Assembly (NCBI GenBank): GCA_001773695.1
Contig: MEXN01000007.1
Coordinates: 1 to 47,387, forward strand
Direction: 5' to 3'
Length of the DNA: 47,387 nt
Source of the DNA: Candidatus Amesbacteria bacterium RIFCSPLOWO2_01_FULL_48_25
Lineage (GTDB): Bacteria > Patescibacteriota > Microgenomatia > CAZETR01 > Amesbacteraceae
The notes under the pieces were generated by a model. It had not been told where the DNA came from, ran no database searches, and saw only the letters and a list, made by a program, of their open reading frames with translations. Shown one piece after another: positions 24,182 through 32,256 of this stretch (positions within the stretch are counted from its first letter, which is position 1; every line of letters begins with the position of its first letter). A program made the translations under genes and the position numbers.

Positions 24182-25118
24182 TCCAGGAAAAGTTTGAGTA
24201 AATCCAGGGGATGAGTTTTTGGGTATCGGCGAACCGGTCTTGACTTTTGAGAACGACGATAATTACGGGATGGCCACGATCCACCAAAGTGACGAGAGAT
24301 TGACCGGCGGCATCGGTAAAACCAGTTTTTATTCCTAATACCCCCGGGACTTTGCCCAGTAACTCGTTAACATTGGTAACCACATGAGAGGCGATGACGG
24401 CGTTTTCGGTAGCAACAATTTTGGCAAACTGCGGGTTTTGCATAGCGGCATCTGCTAGCCTGGCTAGATCGCTAGCTGATGAATAATGGCCGGGTTCATC
24501 GAGGCCCGTGGGGTTGGTAAAGCGGGTGTGGGTTAATCCCAAACCGGCTACTTTGGCATTCATGGCGGTGATGAACGAAGTGCGGCCTCCGATAAAATTC
24601 TCGGCGAGGACTTCGGCCGCGTCATTGGCAGACTGGACTAAAAGAGCATACAAAAGTTGTTCAACTGTGAGTTTTTCTCCGGGTTCTAGCCCTAGGTTCT
24701 GGCCGTTGGGATATGAGCGGGTGATAGTTATGACTTGGTCCAGGGAAAAATTTTCCAGGGTCACTAGGGCGGTCACTATTTTGGTTGTTGAGGCAGGGGC
24801 GATCTCGCTATCTGCTAGTTGGTGATACAACACAGCTTTGGAATTTCTGTCCATAATGAAAACGTTTCTTGCGGAAATGGCCGGCAAACTAGTGCCGGAA
24901 GAGGCCGGGATGGGGATAGCCGTGGGGAGGGGGATGACTGGAGGGGCTGATGTTGCCAAGTTCGGGCGAATGGGGGGGGTGAGCTGGACATAGATGGCTG
25001 TCAGAAAGAAAGTGAATAAGCATAAAGTTAGGAACTTGGGGGAATTCTTGCGGACTTTAACCGGAACTATTTTGGCGAGTCTAATCCAACGACGCAAAGA
25101 TTTACTGTGGAGGTTCAT
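24168..25118 (-). CDS. dacA: D-alanyl-D-alanine carboxypeptidase (PBP5/6-like, S11 family)
   Basis: A 316-residue penicillin-binding protein that trims peptidoglycan stem peptides outside the membrane. It has an N-terminal membrane segment (about 30-46), then a Pro-rich linker, then the three active-site motifs: S-T-T-K in APASTTKIV, S-A-N in LLVQSANDAAE, and K-T-G in LGIKTGFTDAAG. There is no C-terminal PBP5 beta domain or amphipathic anchor. ATG 25118 is preferred; the longer frame from 25175 lies entirely inside aspS. Its first 17 bp overlap the end of aspS. Confidence 0.9.
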   Translation of the reverse strand: MNLHSKSLRRWIRLAKIVPVKVRKNSPKFLTLCLFTFFLTAIYVQLTPPIRPNLATSAPPVIPLPTAIPIPASSGTSLPAISARNVFIMDRNSKAVLYHQLADSEIAPASTTKIVTALVTLENFSLDQVITITRSYPNGQNLGLEPGEKLTVEQLLYALLVQSANDAAEVLAENFIGGRTSFITAMNAKVAGLGLTHTRFTNPTGLDEPGHYSSASDLARLADAAMQNPQFAKIVATENAVIASHVVTNVNELLGKVPGVLGIKTGFTDAAGQSLVTLVDRGHPVIIVVLKSQDRFADTQKLIPWIYSNFSWITSQ

Positions 25119-26415
25119 GTGAAGAAAAGCGGAAGTCGACCCGCTCCATGTCACGAGGAAATAGAGAAGCCTCACGGATATTTGCCAGGTCTAATAATTT
25201 CATGGTGGTCCGTTCCAGACCAAAGGAAAATCCACCATGAGGAGGCATGCCATACTCAAAGGCTTGTAAATACATGGCAAAGTTGGCCGGGTCCAAACCC
25301 CTGTCGATAATAGTTCGTTTTAATTGATCGGGATCGTGAATTCTTTGGGCGCCACTACTAATTTCCAAACCTTTGTATAACAAATCGTAGCTGAGACAAT
25401 ATTCGGTGTTTCGGGGATCGGGGAGAGAATAAAAGGCGCGTTTAGAGGTCGGAAAGTGGGTAATAGTGACTAGATCCGATTTATGTGTCTCTCTTGCCCA
25501 GGCACAAATTTCTCGCTCGTCCTCGGGCATAAGATCAGGTTCCGATGTATGGTCTATACCAGTACGATCTAGAATGATTTTTTGGGCCTCGCGCATTGTC
25601 AGACGGGGAACTTTGTTAGTAACCAAGCTCCGTTGGACATCGAACTGATTTTGGGTATTTTCGATAGTTCGGGAGAAAACGGTTTCCATGGCATCCAGAA
25701 GGTCGGAAAAAGAATCTACAAAGCCTATTTCGCAGTCCATCTGGATAGACTCGACCAAGTGGCGAGTGGTAACTGACGGTTCGGCCCGGTAAACATGAGT
25801 AATTATAAATACACGTTCGAAGACCCCGACCAACATTTGTTTGTAGAGTTGAGGACTTTGGATTAGAAAGGCCGAATGACCGAAATAATCGACCGGTAAA
25901 ACATCTGCTCCGCCTTCGGTGGCTGAGGCGGATATAGTGGGAGGGAAAATTTCCAGACAACCAATTGCCCGGGCTGCCTGACGAAAGTTTTCCACAAGTT
26001 GCGCTTGAACTTGGAAAATGGTTTGAACCGTTGGGTGGCGTAGGGTGAGGGAACGATGATCAAGAAGGGTGGGCAACTCGAGATTCAGGGTGGGGCTGCC
26101 CATGTCGAATGGCAGTTCGGCGGACTTTGAGATGAGCTCCACTTTTTCCGCCTGAACTTCCACAGTACCGGTGGGGAGTTTGGGGTTGATTAATTTTTCC
26201 GGGCGTTTGGCCACGGTTCCGGTAACATAAATTACGTCTTCGGAGTGAAGATCTTCAACGAGTTCTGGTTTGGCAACTACTTGAATCAGGCCGGTGCGAT
26301 CGCGCAAATCGATAAAGACGATTTGGCCATGATCACGCCGGGTGTTGACCCAGCCTTTGAGGATGACCTTGTCCCCCACTTTGGAGATGGTATCAACAAT
26401 GAGTGTCCGGGTCAT
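25102..26415 (-). CDS. aspS: Aspartyl-tRNA synthetase, archaeal-like short type (probably non-discriminating)
   Basis: A 437-residue class II synthetase. The N-terminal OB fold (VILKGWVNTRRDHGQIVFIDLRD) reads tRNA. Motif 2 is FIITHVYRAEPSVTTRHLVE and motif 3 is GMPPHGGFSFGLERTTM. The bacterial GAD insertion (about 150 residues) is absent, and motif 2 is of the archaeal/eukaryotic form, so this is an AspRS2-like enzyme. Such enzymes often also charge tRNA-Asn for GatCAB; that is inference. I start at ATG 26415 (MTRTLIVDTIS); seven more residues in frame precede it. Confidence 0.9.
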   Translation of the reverse strand: MTRTLIVDTISKVGDKVILKGWVNTRRDHGQIVFIDLRDRTGLIQVVAKPELVEDLHSEDVIYVTGTVAKRPEKLINPKLPTGTVEVQAEKVELISKSAELPFDMGSPTLNLELPTLLDHRSLTLRHPTVQTIFQVQAQLVENFRQAARAIGCLEIFPPTISASATEGGADVLPVDYFGHSAFLIQSPQLYKQMLVGVFERVFIITHVYRAEPSVTTRHLVESIQMDCEIGFVDSFSDLLDAMETVFSRTIENTQNQFDVQRSLVTNKVPRLTMREAQKIILDRTGIDHTSEPDLMPEDEREICAWARETHKSDLVTITHFPTSKRAFYSLPDPRNTEYCLSYDLLYKGLEISSGAQRIHDPDQLKRTIIDRGLDPANFAMYLQAFEYGMPPHGGFSFGLERTTMKLLDLANIREASLFPRDMERVDFRFSSHEPPQ

Positions 26416-26423
26416 GATTACTC

Positions 26424-26585
26424 TTGATTCTAGCATCAGATTGGGGTATAATAAATGTCATGTCGAGGCATTGCTTTATTACCCCCAATTACCTTCGTGC
26501 CCAGAAGTGGGTCGTGGAGGGGAGGGTGGAGTAAAGAAAGTTAATTTAATTTTTTACCAACCCTCCAGAAAAAGGAGGGTTTTTT
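26424..26585 (+). ncRNA. Promoter-to-terminator unit: candidate small RNA or attenuated leader
   Basis: TTGATT (26424-26429), 17 bp, TATAAT (26447-26452) starts transcription at about 26459. An intrinsic terminator, AACCCTCC-agaaaaa-GGAGGGTT plus T-run, is at 26559-26585. The roughly 125-nt RNA between them can form a long hairpin: CTTTA near 26474 pairs with TAAAG near 26531, and inner GC-rich arms close around GCCC-agaa-GTGGGT. It has no convincing ORF. The ATG of the next gene is 6 bp after the T-run, so the terminator might be a switch for that operon rather than the end of an independent RNA. It does not match SRP RNA or 6S RNA as I know them. Confidence 0.6.
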
Positions 26586-26591
26586 AGTTTT

Positions 26592-27035
26592 ATGAGCACT
26601 AAAGCAGAATCGGCCATACCAAGGCCCTTTCAAGATGCCAGGGTGATATTGACCCAAGTAATCTTGGGCATTGACGAAGAAGAGGCCAAAGAATTGATCA
26701 AGCCAGTTCCTTTTGGCAGGCGAAGTAAAAACGGGAGAAGAGGGCCAGGGAGATATTCAATTGCTCATGAACTGGAAATTAGCGAGGCGGAAAAACCACC
26801 TAAGTGGGAACAGAATCATGTCAACGGGGGAGGAGTGTGGTATCACGGTAGGTGGATACCTTGGAATGGGATAAAAAACGGGCATACCAGGCGAGGAGAA
26901 ATAGTTTACATACAACACAAGCCTCGATTATTAACGGCAACACAGACTGGGCTTATTGCCATAGGTGAACTCGCTGCTGACCAATGTGAAGGTAGGTTTT
27001 CTCCGAAGGAGAAGAAAAGGAGAGTATGGAAATAA
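26592..27035 (+). CDS. Unknown protein, first of a three-gene unit
   Basis: A 147-residue basic protein with no family I know. Visible features: an N-terminal helix (ARVILTQVILGIDEEEAKELI), a basic linker (FGRRSKNGRRGPGRYS), an aromatic/glycine segment (HVNGGGVWYHGRWIPWNG), a strand pair (EIVYIQHKPRLLTATQTG) and a lysine-rich C-terminus. The basic patches would suit nucleic-acid binding. It starts 6 bp after a terminator hairpin, which would make its expression depend on read-through or antitermination. Confidence 0.55.
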   Translation: MSTKAESAIPRPFQDARVILTQVILGIDEEEAKELIKPVPFGRRSKNGRRGPGRYSIAHELEISEAEKPPKWEQNHVNGGGVWYHGRWIPWNGIKNGHTRRGEIVYIQHKPRLLTATQTGLIAIGELAADQCEGRFSPKEKKRRVWK

Positions 27036-27202
27036 CAAAAGACAAAAGGCTGGCTATGTTGAATGGCCGACCGGATAAAATTACCGCCAGGCTGATAAAA
27101 ATGAGAGAAGATGGAGAGTGGGCAAAGAAAGTTTTGGACTTGCACGGGAAAAATGGCCTGTCCATGCCAGAGGCGTTAATTACGGCGATGGAGAGGGGGT
27201 GA
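27026..27202 (+). CDS. Unknown 58-residue protein, second of the unit
   Basis: ATG 27026 overlaps the preceding gene by 10 bp and follows an AAGGAGA ribosome site. The product is charged and helical (MEITKDKRLAMLNGRPDKIT... ALITAMERG) with no cysteines or membrane helix. Composition, ribosome site and spacing support coding. The family is unknown. Confidence 0.55.
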   Translation: MEITKDKRLAMLNGRPDKITARLIKMREDGEWAKKVLDLHGKNGLSMPEALITAMERG

Positions 27203-27207
27203 GTTGG

Positions 27208-27405
27208 ATGGCTAATCAACAAGAAGATATTCAACTAAAAGTAGCATTGGTGGAAGCCTGGCAGAAAGGTGACCTTATTGGATTCCTTGGTGCTGCTGTG
27301 GCCTTTTTAAACCCTGGCTGGGGACCTGTCGAGGATAAGCCTGATCAATGGAGAAAATCGGCTGAGGAGATTGCTGAAAAGAAGGCGGAAACTCCTAACT
27401 CTTGA
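27208..27405 (+). CDS. Unknown 65-residue protein, third of the unit
   Basis: ATG 27208 lies 5 bp after the previous stop. The product has an acidic N-terminus, a hydrophobic middle (LIGFLGAAVAFLNPGWGP) and a charged C-terminus (WRKSAEEIAEKKAE). It may touch a membrane. It converges with relA, overlapping by 11 bp. No family recognised. Confidence 0.5.
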   Translation: MANQQEDIQLKVALVEAWQKGDLIGFLGAAVAFLNPGWGPVEDKPDQWRKSAEEIAEKKAETPNS

Positions 27406-28873
27406 GCACTTTGGAAATGGAGTGGCGGGCGGTGGTGGTGACGACGAAATCTAGCCACTCGTGGCTGGGAGATTTGCGGTGGCGGTCGATGATAATTTCC
27501 ACCACATCCCCATTGGCTAGCTTGTGATTTAGGGGGACCAGGCGGCCGTTTACTCTGGCTCCCGCAGCTTGATGGCCCAACTGGGAGTGGACGGCATAGG
27601 CATAGTCTATAGGAGTAGCGCCACGGGGAAGATCATAGACATCGCCAATAGGAGAAAAAACTAGATTGCGGTGTTGCAAGGCGTCGAACTTGAGGGTTTT
27701 TAAATACTCATCGTTGTCGGTAATTTCTTTTTGCCAGGCAGCTAGCTGACGAACCCAGGAAAGCTTATCAGAAACTTGGAACTTGCCACTATCAATATCT
27801 TGCGAGGATAGTTTACCGGTACTTTTAAGCTGGGACATGTGCCAGTGGGCAGCGATACCCATTTCCGCCTGCTCGTGCATCTGGTGAGTCCTGATTTGCA
27901 GCTCGACAATCCGGCCTTCTGGGCCAAAGACCTTGGTGTGAATGGAGCGGTAACCATTGGGCTTGGGGTTGGCGATAAAATCGGAGACGCCTAAATATGG
28001 CACTGGGTGATATTTACCGTGAATAATTCCCAGGGCGACGTAACATTGCTCGACTGAACTGACTAAAACCCGAGCGGCGGCAAGATCGTAGATTTTGGTT
28101 AGATCACTGTCTATTTCAGGTCGCTGGAGTTTTCTGAACAGACTATATAAGTGCTTATGGCGGATGTTGACGGTGGCCTGAGGAATTTGAGGCTTGAGGA
28201 CAGATAATAACTCACGACGGAATTTTTCGATATATTTTTCCCCTTCGGCAAAAAGTTTTTTAGTAAGATTTATTAAAGAGCTATATTCATTTTGGTAAAC
28301 ATAGGGGAAAGCCAAATCCTCGAGCTGACCTTTGATCTCGCCCATCCCTAGCCGCTCGGCCAGGGGGGCATAAAGTTCCAATGTCTCTTTGGCATTTTTT
28401 AATTGTTTTTCGGGAGACAAATAATTTAGGGTTTGCATATTGTGAAGGCGATCGGCCAACTTAACCAAGACGACCCGGAGGTCGCGGGCCATGACCAGAA
28501 TCATCTTGCGCATATTTTCCACCAGCTCGTCTTTGTCGGTACCGGCCAGGTGAATATTAGTTATTTTTGTAACTCCGTCTACGATCTGGGTAATTTCCGG
28601 GCCAAATTCTTGGAGGAGATCTTGGTGAGTTGCTCCCCCGTCTTCCACAGTATCATGTAGTAAGCCAGCAACGACGCTTGATGTGTCCAGATTCCACAAA
28701 GCCAGAGTCTTGGCCACGGCCGTGGGGTGAGTAATATAGTCGTCACCACTTTTACGTTTCTGGCCGGTATGAGCTGTAGCTGCAAATTCCCATGCACGAA
28801 TTACCAGATCCCTATCTATGGCGCGGGGAGTTTTGTCGAGGGAAGATAATAAATCCGAAAGTAAGGAATTCAT
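27395..28873 (-). CDS. RelA/SpoT-family (p)ppGpp synthetase/hydrolase
   Basis: A 492-residue stringent-response enzyme. The N-terminal HD hydrolase domain is intact (VVAGLLHDTVEDG, about 69-81, and ADRLHNMQTL). The synthetase domain follows with RHKHLYSLFRKL, YDLAAARVLV and GVSDFIANPKPNGYRSIHT. A TGS domain ends the protein (VFSPIGDVYDLPRGATPIDYAYAVH). The usual C-terminal helical, zinc-finger and ACT regions (another 250 residues) are missing, a common shortening in reduced genomes, so ribosome-based control is probably different. Both catalytic halves look functional. It ends with TAG. Confidence 0.9.
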   Translation of the reverse strand: MNSLLSDLLSSLDKTPRAIDRDLVIRAWEFAATAHTGQKRKSGDDYITHPTAVAKTLALWNLDTSSVVAGLLHDTVEDGGATHQDLLQEFGPEITQIVDGVTKITNIHLAGTDKDELVENMRKMILVMARDLRVVLVKLADRLHNMQTLNYLSPEKQLKNAKETLELYAPLAERLGMGEIKGQLEDLAFPYVYQNEYSSLINLTKKLFAEGEKYIEKFRRELLSVLKPQIPQATVNIRHKHLYSLFRKLQRPEIDSDLTKIYDLAAARVLVSSVEQCYVALGIIHGKYHPVPYLGVSDFIANPKPNGYRSIHTKVFGPEGRIVELQIRTHQMHEQAEMGIAAHWHMSQLKSTGKLSSQDIDSGKFQVSDKLSWVRQLAAWQKEITDNDEYLKTLKFDALQHRNLVFSPIGDVYDLPRGATPIDYAYAVHSQLGHQAAGARVNGRLVPLNHKLANGDVVEIIIDRHRKSPSHEWLDFVVTTTARHSISKVLKS

Positions 28874-28917
28874 TTTCGTAATTATAACTCCCCCTGCCCC
28901 AAGTAACTCCTCCCCAA

Positions 28918-28942
28918 CCCTCCTCTTAACTTAAGAGGAGGG
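28918..28942. repeat. Palindrome at the 3' end of the DUF559 gene
   Basis: CCCTCCTCTTAA (28918-28929) and its exact complement (28931-28942) form a 12-bp stem with a one-base centre. It spans the stop of the DUF559 gene. A related palindrome, inverted with its flanking bases, is on the other side of that gene (29287-29311). Confidence 0.8.
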
Positions 28943-29282
28943 CGTTAATTCTTTTTATCACCTCTTTCTTGTTGTTAATAATTTCCTCGTTATTAAATCT
29001 GACAATCTTTATATTGAAGGCAGAGATGTACTTTTCCCTGTATTTGTCGTAAGTTCTGGAACTGGCTAGTTTATGATAACCGCCGTCGATTTCGATAGCG
29101 ACCCTTCTTTCGGGACAATAAAAGTCAATCACATAACCGTCCAGACTATATTGCCTGAAAAACTTGACACCCAATTTTTTATCTCTTATTTTGTACCATA
29201 AAATCTTTTCCGCCTCTGTCGTGTCTCTTCTCAATTGTTTACGCCGATATTTTAACTGAGTTTTGTTGTAGTGAAATTGCAT
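28926..29282 (-). CDS. DUF559-family endonuclease-like protein
   Basis: A 118-residue protein of the DUF559 (Vsr/PD-(D/E)XK-like) family. It shows the N-terminal LRRDTTEAEKILWYKIRD helix, KFFRQYSLDGYVIDFYCPERRVAIEIDGGYH (the D, E-x-D core) and the C-terminal VRFNNEEIINNKKEVI helix. These are small presumed nucleases of unknown role, often scattered in CPR genomes. The gene lies between recJ and relA and has palindromes overlapping or touching both ends, which suggests a mobile cassette. The catalytic residues look intact. Confidence 0.85.
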   Translation of the reverse strand: MQFHYNKTQLKYRRKQLRRDTTEAEKILWYKIRDKKLGVKFFRQYSLDGYVIDFYCPERRVAIEIDGGYHKLASSRTYDKYREKYISAFNIKIVRFNNEEIINNKKEVIKRINALLLS

Positions 29283-29286
29283 AACG

Positions 29287-29311
29287 TCTCCCTCTTAGAT
29301 TAAGAGGGAGA
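29287..29311. repeat. Palindrome at the 5' end of the DUF559 gene, overlapping the recJ stop
   Basis: TCTCCCTCTTA (29287-29297) and its complement (29301-29311) with centre GAT. The recJ stop codon (29300-29302) lies inside it. Together with the bases outward to the ATAACTCC box, its reverse complement parallels the repeat at 28880-28942, so the pair behaves as imperfect terminal inverted repeats. Confidence 0.75.
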
Positions 29312-30874
29312 AAGAGAGGGAGTTATGTCTTTTACAACCAGCTGTAATTTCTCCTGGCCGTTCCAGGTGTTGAGGCCGATTTGATATATGACCGTTACTT
29401 TGTTACTTAGTTGATCGTTAATCGTGGGGGGGGTGTTGAAATAAATTGCTTCCAGGTTGTCGGCGGTGAACTTGAGATGCTGGTTGAGTTTCCCCAGGCG
29501 ACGGATATTTGATATGGTGACGTTTTGGGTGAGAAAAACGGGGGTGGGATTACCCAATCCAAAAGGCTCGAATTGTTTAATTTTCTCGTATAATGTATTA
29601 CGTATGACGGATAATGGGATTTCGCAGTCGATGCGGGTCTTTTTGACGAGAAGATCCGAGGAGATATCTGGATTGGAGATAAATTGTATAAATTCGGTTA
29701 ATTTGGCGGATTCGATAGTGAATCCGGAGGCCATAGCATGACCACCTACATTGACCAGTAAATGCGATGCGGTACGTAGATGTTCGGTAATATGGAAACC
29801 GGGAATGGAGCGGGCGGAGCCTTTGGAGAGTTTTTTGCCAATACTGATGGCAATTGTCGGGCGGTAATGTTTTTCGACAAGTTTGGCTGCCACCAGACCA
29901 ATAATTCCTTCGTCATAAGATGAATGGGCGACTACAATGAGGTTTGAGACGGACACTTGGGACAGGGCGTGCGTTATTGATTCTTCGGTAAGGCGCTGGC
30001 GGGTGAGATTGGTTTCGTTAAGGGTATGGGCCAGACTTTGGGCCTTTTGAGGATCGTGGGTGCAGAGGAGGCGAAGGCTGTCTATAGCGTGCTCAAGACG
30101 GCCCATGGCGTTTAAACGGGGGCCGATAATAAAACCCACTTGGTAAGTACTAAGTGCTAAGGGCGAAGTGCTAAGGCTGGCTGATTCGAACAAGGCCAGC
30201 AAGCCGGGGCGAATGGTGTGATTTAATTCTTCGAGGCCGTACTTGGCAAAAGAGCGGTTGATGCCCGTAAGGGGGACGAGGTCGCAGATGGTGGCGAGGG
30301 AGACTAGAGATAAATGTTCAAAGTTCAATGCCCAATGTTCAGTTTTTTGAAGGTCGTGGCAGAAAAACCAGGTGAGGCCGGCTGCACAGGAGACCGGGGA
30401 ATATAAAATAGCGTTGGCGGGGGGAAGCGTGTCTCCTGGTTCGTGGTGGTCGATAATGATGATATCGCAGCCACGATCACGACAGTATTTAACCTGATCG
30501 AGTGCAGTAATGCCATTGTCAACGGATATTATTAACTTAGCGCCAAGTTCCAAGCAGCGGTCTATCCCCTTTTGTGACAGACCATAGCCTTCTTCGCGGC
30601 GATGAGGAATATGGGGAAAAACGTTTTTGTATTGGGAATACAATGTTTCCCATAAAATGGCGGTGGAGCAGAGTCCATCGACATCATAGTCGCCGTAAAT
30701 ATATATTTTGTTACCTGATTTAATGTGCGATTTAATTAATTGAACTGCGGGTTGGGGGTCGAAGGGTGAAGGAATATTTTTGGGGTGGGTGGGATGAAAA
30801 AACTCGTCCATGGCTTTTTTTGTCGTAAGACCACGATTTTCCAATAGTTTTTGGATAATTTTAGCTTCGGTCAT
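29300..30874 (-). CDS. recJ: Single-stranded-DNA-specific exonuclease RecJ
   Basis: A 524-residue DHH/DHHA1-family 5'-3' exonuclease. Motifs seen: YIYGDYDVDGLCS (about 58-70), IISVDNG, IIIDHHEPG (DHH), then the DHHA1 region with GGHAMASGF and the C-terminal OB-like domain (FEPFGLGNPTPVF). Two loops hold short repeated codons: residues SLSTSPLALST (30145-30175) and a stretch around TEHWALNFEH (30312-30341). The C-terminus (DITPSLSPS) is encoded by the flank of the palindromic repeat at 29287, so the native tail may have been replaced. It is divergent from cca, with 17 bp between the starts. Confidence 0.92.
   Translation of the reverse strand: MTEAKIIQKLLENRGLTTKKAMDEFFHPTHPKNIPSPFDPQPAVQLIKSHIKSGNKIYIYGDYDVDGLCSTAILWETLYSQYKNVFPHIPHRREEGYGLSQKGIDRCLELGAKLIISVDNGITALDQVKYCRDRGCDIIIIDHHEPGDTLPPANAILYSPVSCAAGLTWFFCHDLQKTEHWALNFEHLSLVSLATICDLVPLTGINRSFAKYGLEELNHTIRPGLLALFESASLSTSPLALSTYQVGFIIGPRLNAMGRLEHAIDSLRLLCTHDPQKAQSLAHTLNETNLTRQRLTEESITHALSQVSVSNLIVVAHSSYDEGIIGLVAAKLVEKHYRPTIAISIGKKLSKGSARSIPGFHITEHLRTASHLLVNVGGHAMASGFTIESAKLTEFIQFISNPDISSDLLVKKTRIDCEIPLSVIRNTLYEKIKQFEPFGLGNPTPVFLTQNVTISNIRRLGKLNQHLKFTADNLEAIYFNTPPTINDQLSNKVTVIYQIGLNTWNGQEKLQLVVKDITPSLSPS
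30145..30175. repeat. In-frame iterated repeat inside recJ (AGTGCTAAG-type)
   Basis: The plus-strand bases read AAGTACTAAGTGCTAAG followed by GGCGAAGTGCTAAG: three near copies of a 9-12 bp unit. They encode the loop LSTSPLALST without breaking the frame. Confidence 0.6.
30312..30341. repeat. In-frame iterated repeat inside recJ (AATGTTCA-type)
   Basis: AATGTTCA, AAGTTCAATG and CCAATGTTCAG follow each other, again in frame, encoding the loop TEHWALNFEH. Confidence 0.55.
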
Positions 30875-30891
30875 GCTATGATTCTAACAGG

Positions 30892-32256
30892 ATGACGCTA
30901 CAACTGACTGTTCCTGAACAGGTTTGGGAAATACTAAATAAGTTTGAGGGGGCGGAGTATGAAATTTATATTGTGGGCGGGGTGATAAGAGATATTTTGT
31001 TAAACAAGTCTCTCTATGATTGGGATTTTACGACTAATGCTACTCCGGAAGAGATACTTAAGTTGTTTCCCGATGGGTTTTACGATAATAAATTCGGGAC
31101 TGTCGGAATCGAAAACCCGGGTGAAAGACCTTATGAAATAACTACATTTAGAACAGAGGCGGGGTACAGCGATAGTAGACATCCGGATAAAGTGGTTTGG
31201 GGAGAAACATTAGAAGAAGACCTGCGGCGACGAGACTTCACAATAAATGCAATGGCACTGAAAGTTTCACAGTTGCACAGTTTTTCAGTTTCTCAGTTTG
31301 AATTGATTGATTTATATAATGGGCAGGAGGATTTGAAGAACAAATTGATTCGGGCGGTGGGGAATCCGAACAAGAGATTTTCAGAAGATGCACTGCGAAT
31401 GATGCGGGCGGTGAGAATTGCGGCCCAACTTCAATTTTCAATTGAAGAAACTACGTTTCAGGCAATAAAAGCAAGTGCAGGTCAGATCCAGCATATTTCA
31501 TGGGAGAGAATACGGGATGAACTACTTAAAATCATGGCTTCTAAATTCCCGGCGGATGGTTATTTGATACTTCGCAATTGTGGCCTGGGAACCCAGATAT
31601 TACCAGAGGTGGAACTGGCATATGGCGTGGAACAGAAAAGTCCCGGTAGGCATCACATCTATGATGTGGGGACGCATAGTGTGGAATCTCTGAGGCATTG
31701 CCCTAGCGCCGATCCAATTACCCGGCTGGCTACTCTGGTCCATGACCTGGGAAAGGTCAAAACCCAAAAAGTTTATCCGGACGGCCGAATTACTTTTTAT
31801 AACCACGAAATGGAGTCGGCTAAAATCGCTAAAAAAATTGCCGAGCGACTGCGGTTTTCCAACGATCAAAAAGATTTATTTGAAAGGTTGGTGCGGTGGC
31901 ATCAGTTTACGGTCAATGAGTTTCAGACTGATTCAGCAGTCCGGCGATTTATAACTAACGTTGGCCGGGAAAATATTGATGAGATGCTGGCCCTTAGAAC
32001 CGGGGACCGTCTCGGGAGCGGAGCTAAATTGACCAGCTGGCGGACGGAAGAGTTTAAAAAAAGAATCGAATTGGTCCAACAACAGCCGTTCTCAATCACA
32101 GATCTAAAAATAAACGGCCGTGATGTGATGGAGATCAAAAAAATCCCGCCCGGACCCCAAATCGGCAAATATTTGCAAATGTTGTTTGAGGAGGTAGTGG
32201 AGAAGAGAGTTGAAAATGAGAGAGAAGTCTTACTAAAAAGATTAACGGAGATATGA
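30892..32256 (+). CDS. cca: CCA-adding tRNA nucleotidyltransferase with HD domain
   Basis: A 454-residue polymerase-beta-fold enzyme that adds or repairs the tRNA CCA end. It has IVGGVIRDILL (about 27-37), DWDFTTNATPEE (the D-x-D metal pair), RRDFTINAMAL, FSEDALRMMRAVR (base-selecting region) and an HD domain (ATLVHDLGKVK and NHEMESAK). The HD phosphohydrolase part is typical of E. coli-type CCA enzymes. A loop KVSQLHSFSVSQFEL is encoded by short repeats of CAGTT/TTCAG (31264-31300). The stop overlaps the next start (ATGA), making an operon with the kinase at 32253. Confidence 0.92.
   Translation: MTLQLTVPEQVWEILNKFEGAEYEIYIVGGVIRDILLNKSLYDWDFTTNATPEEILKLFPDGFYDNKFGTVGIENPGERPYEITTFRTEAGYSDSRHPDKVVWGETLEEDLRRRDFTINAMALKVSQLHSFSVSQFELIDLYNGQEDLKNKLIRAVGNPNKRFSEDALRMMRAVRIAAQLQFSIEETTFQAIKASAGQIQHISWERIRDELLKIMASKFPADGYLILRNCGLGTQILPEVELAYGVEQKSPGRHHIYDVGTHSVESLRHCPSADPITRLATLVHDLGKVKTQKVYPDGRITFYNHEMESAKIAKKIAERLRFSNDQKDLFERLVRWHQFTVNEFQTDSAVRRFITNVGRENIDEMLALRTGDRLGSGAKLTSWRTEEFKKRIELVQQQPFSITDLKINGRDVMEIKKIPPGPQIGKYLQMLFEEVVEKRVENEREVLLKRLTEI
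31264..31300 (+). repeat. In-frame iterated repeat inside cca (TTTCACAGTT-type)
   Basis: GTTTCACAGTTGCACAG and TTTTTCAGTTTCTCAGTTT are a chain of near copies of a 9-10 bp unit. They code a loop between catalytic strands and preserve the frame. Confidence 0.55.

Noticed and set aside
26459-26585. SRP RNA or 6S RNA at the promoter-terminator unit
   Set aside because: The conserved SRP tetraloop region and the 6S open bubble are not visible; only a generic long hairpin is.
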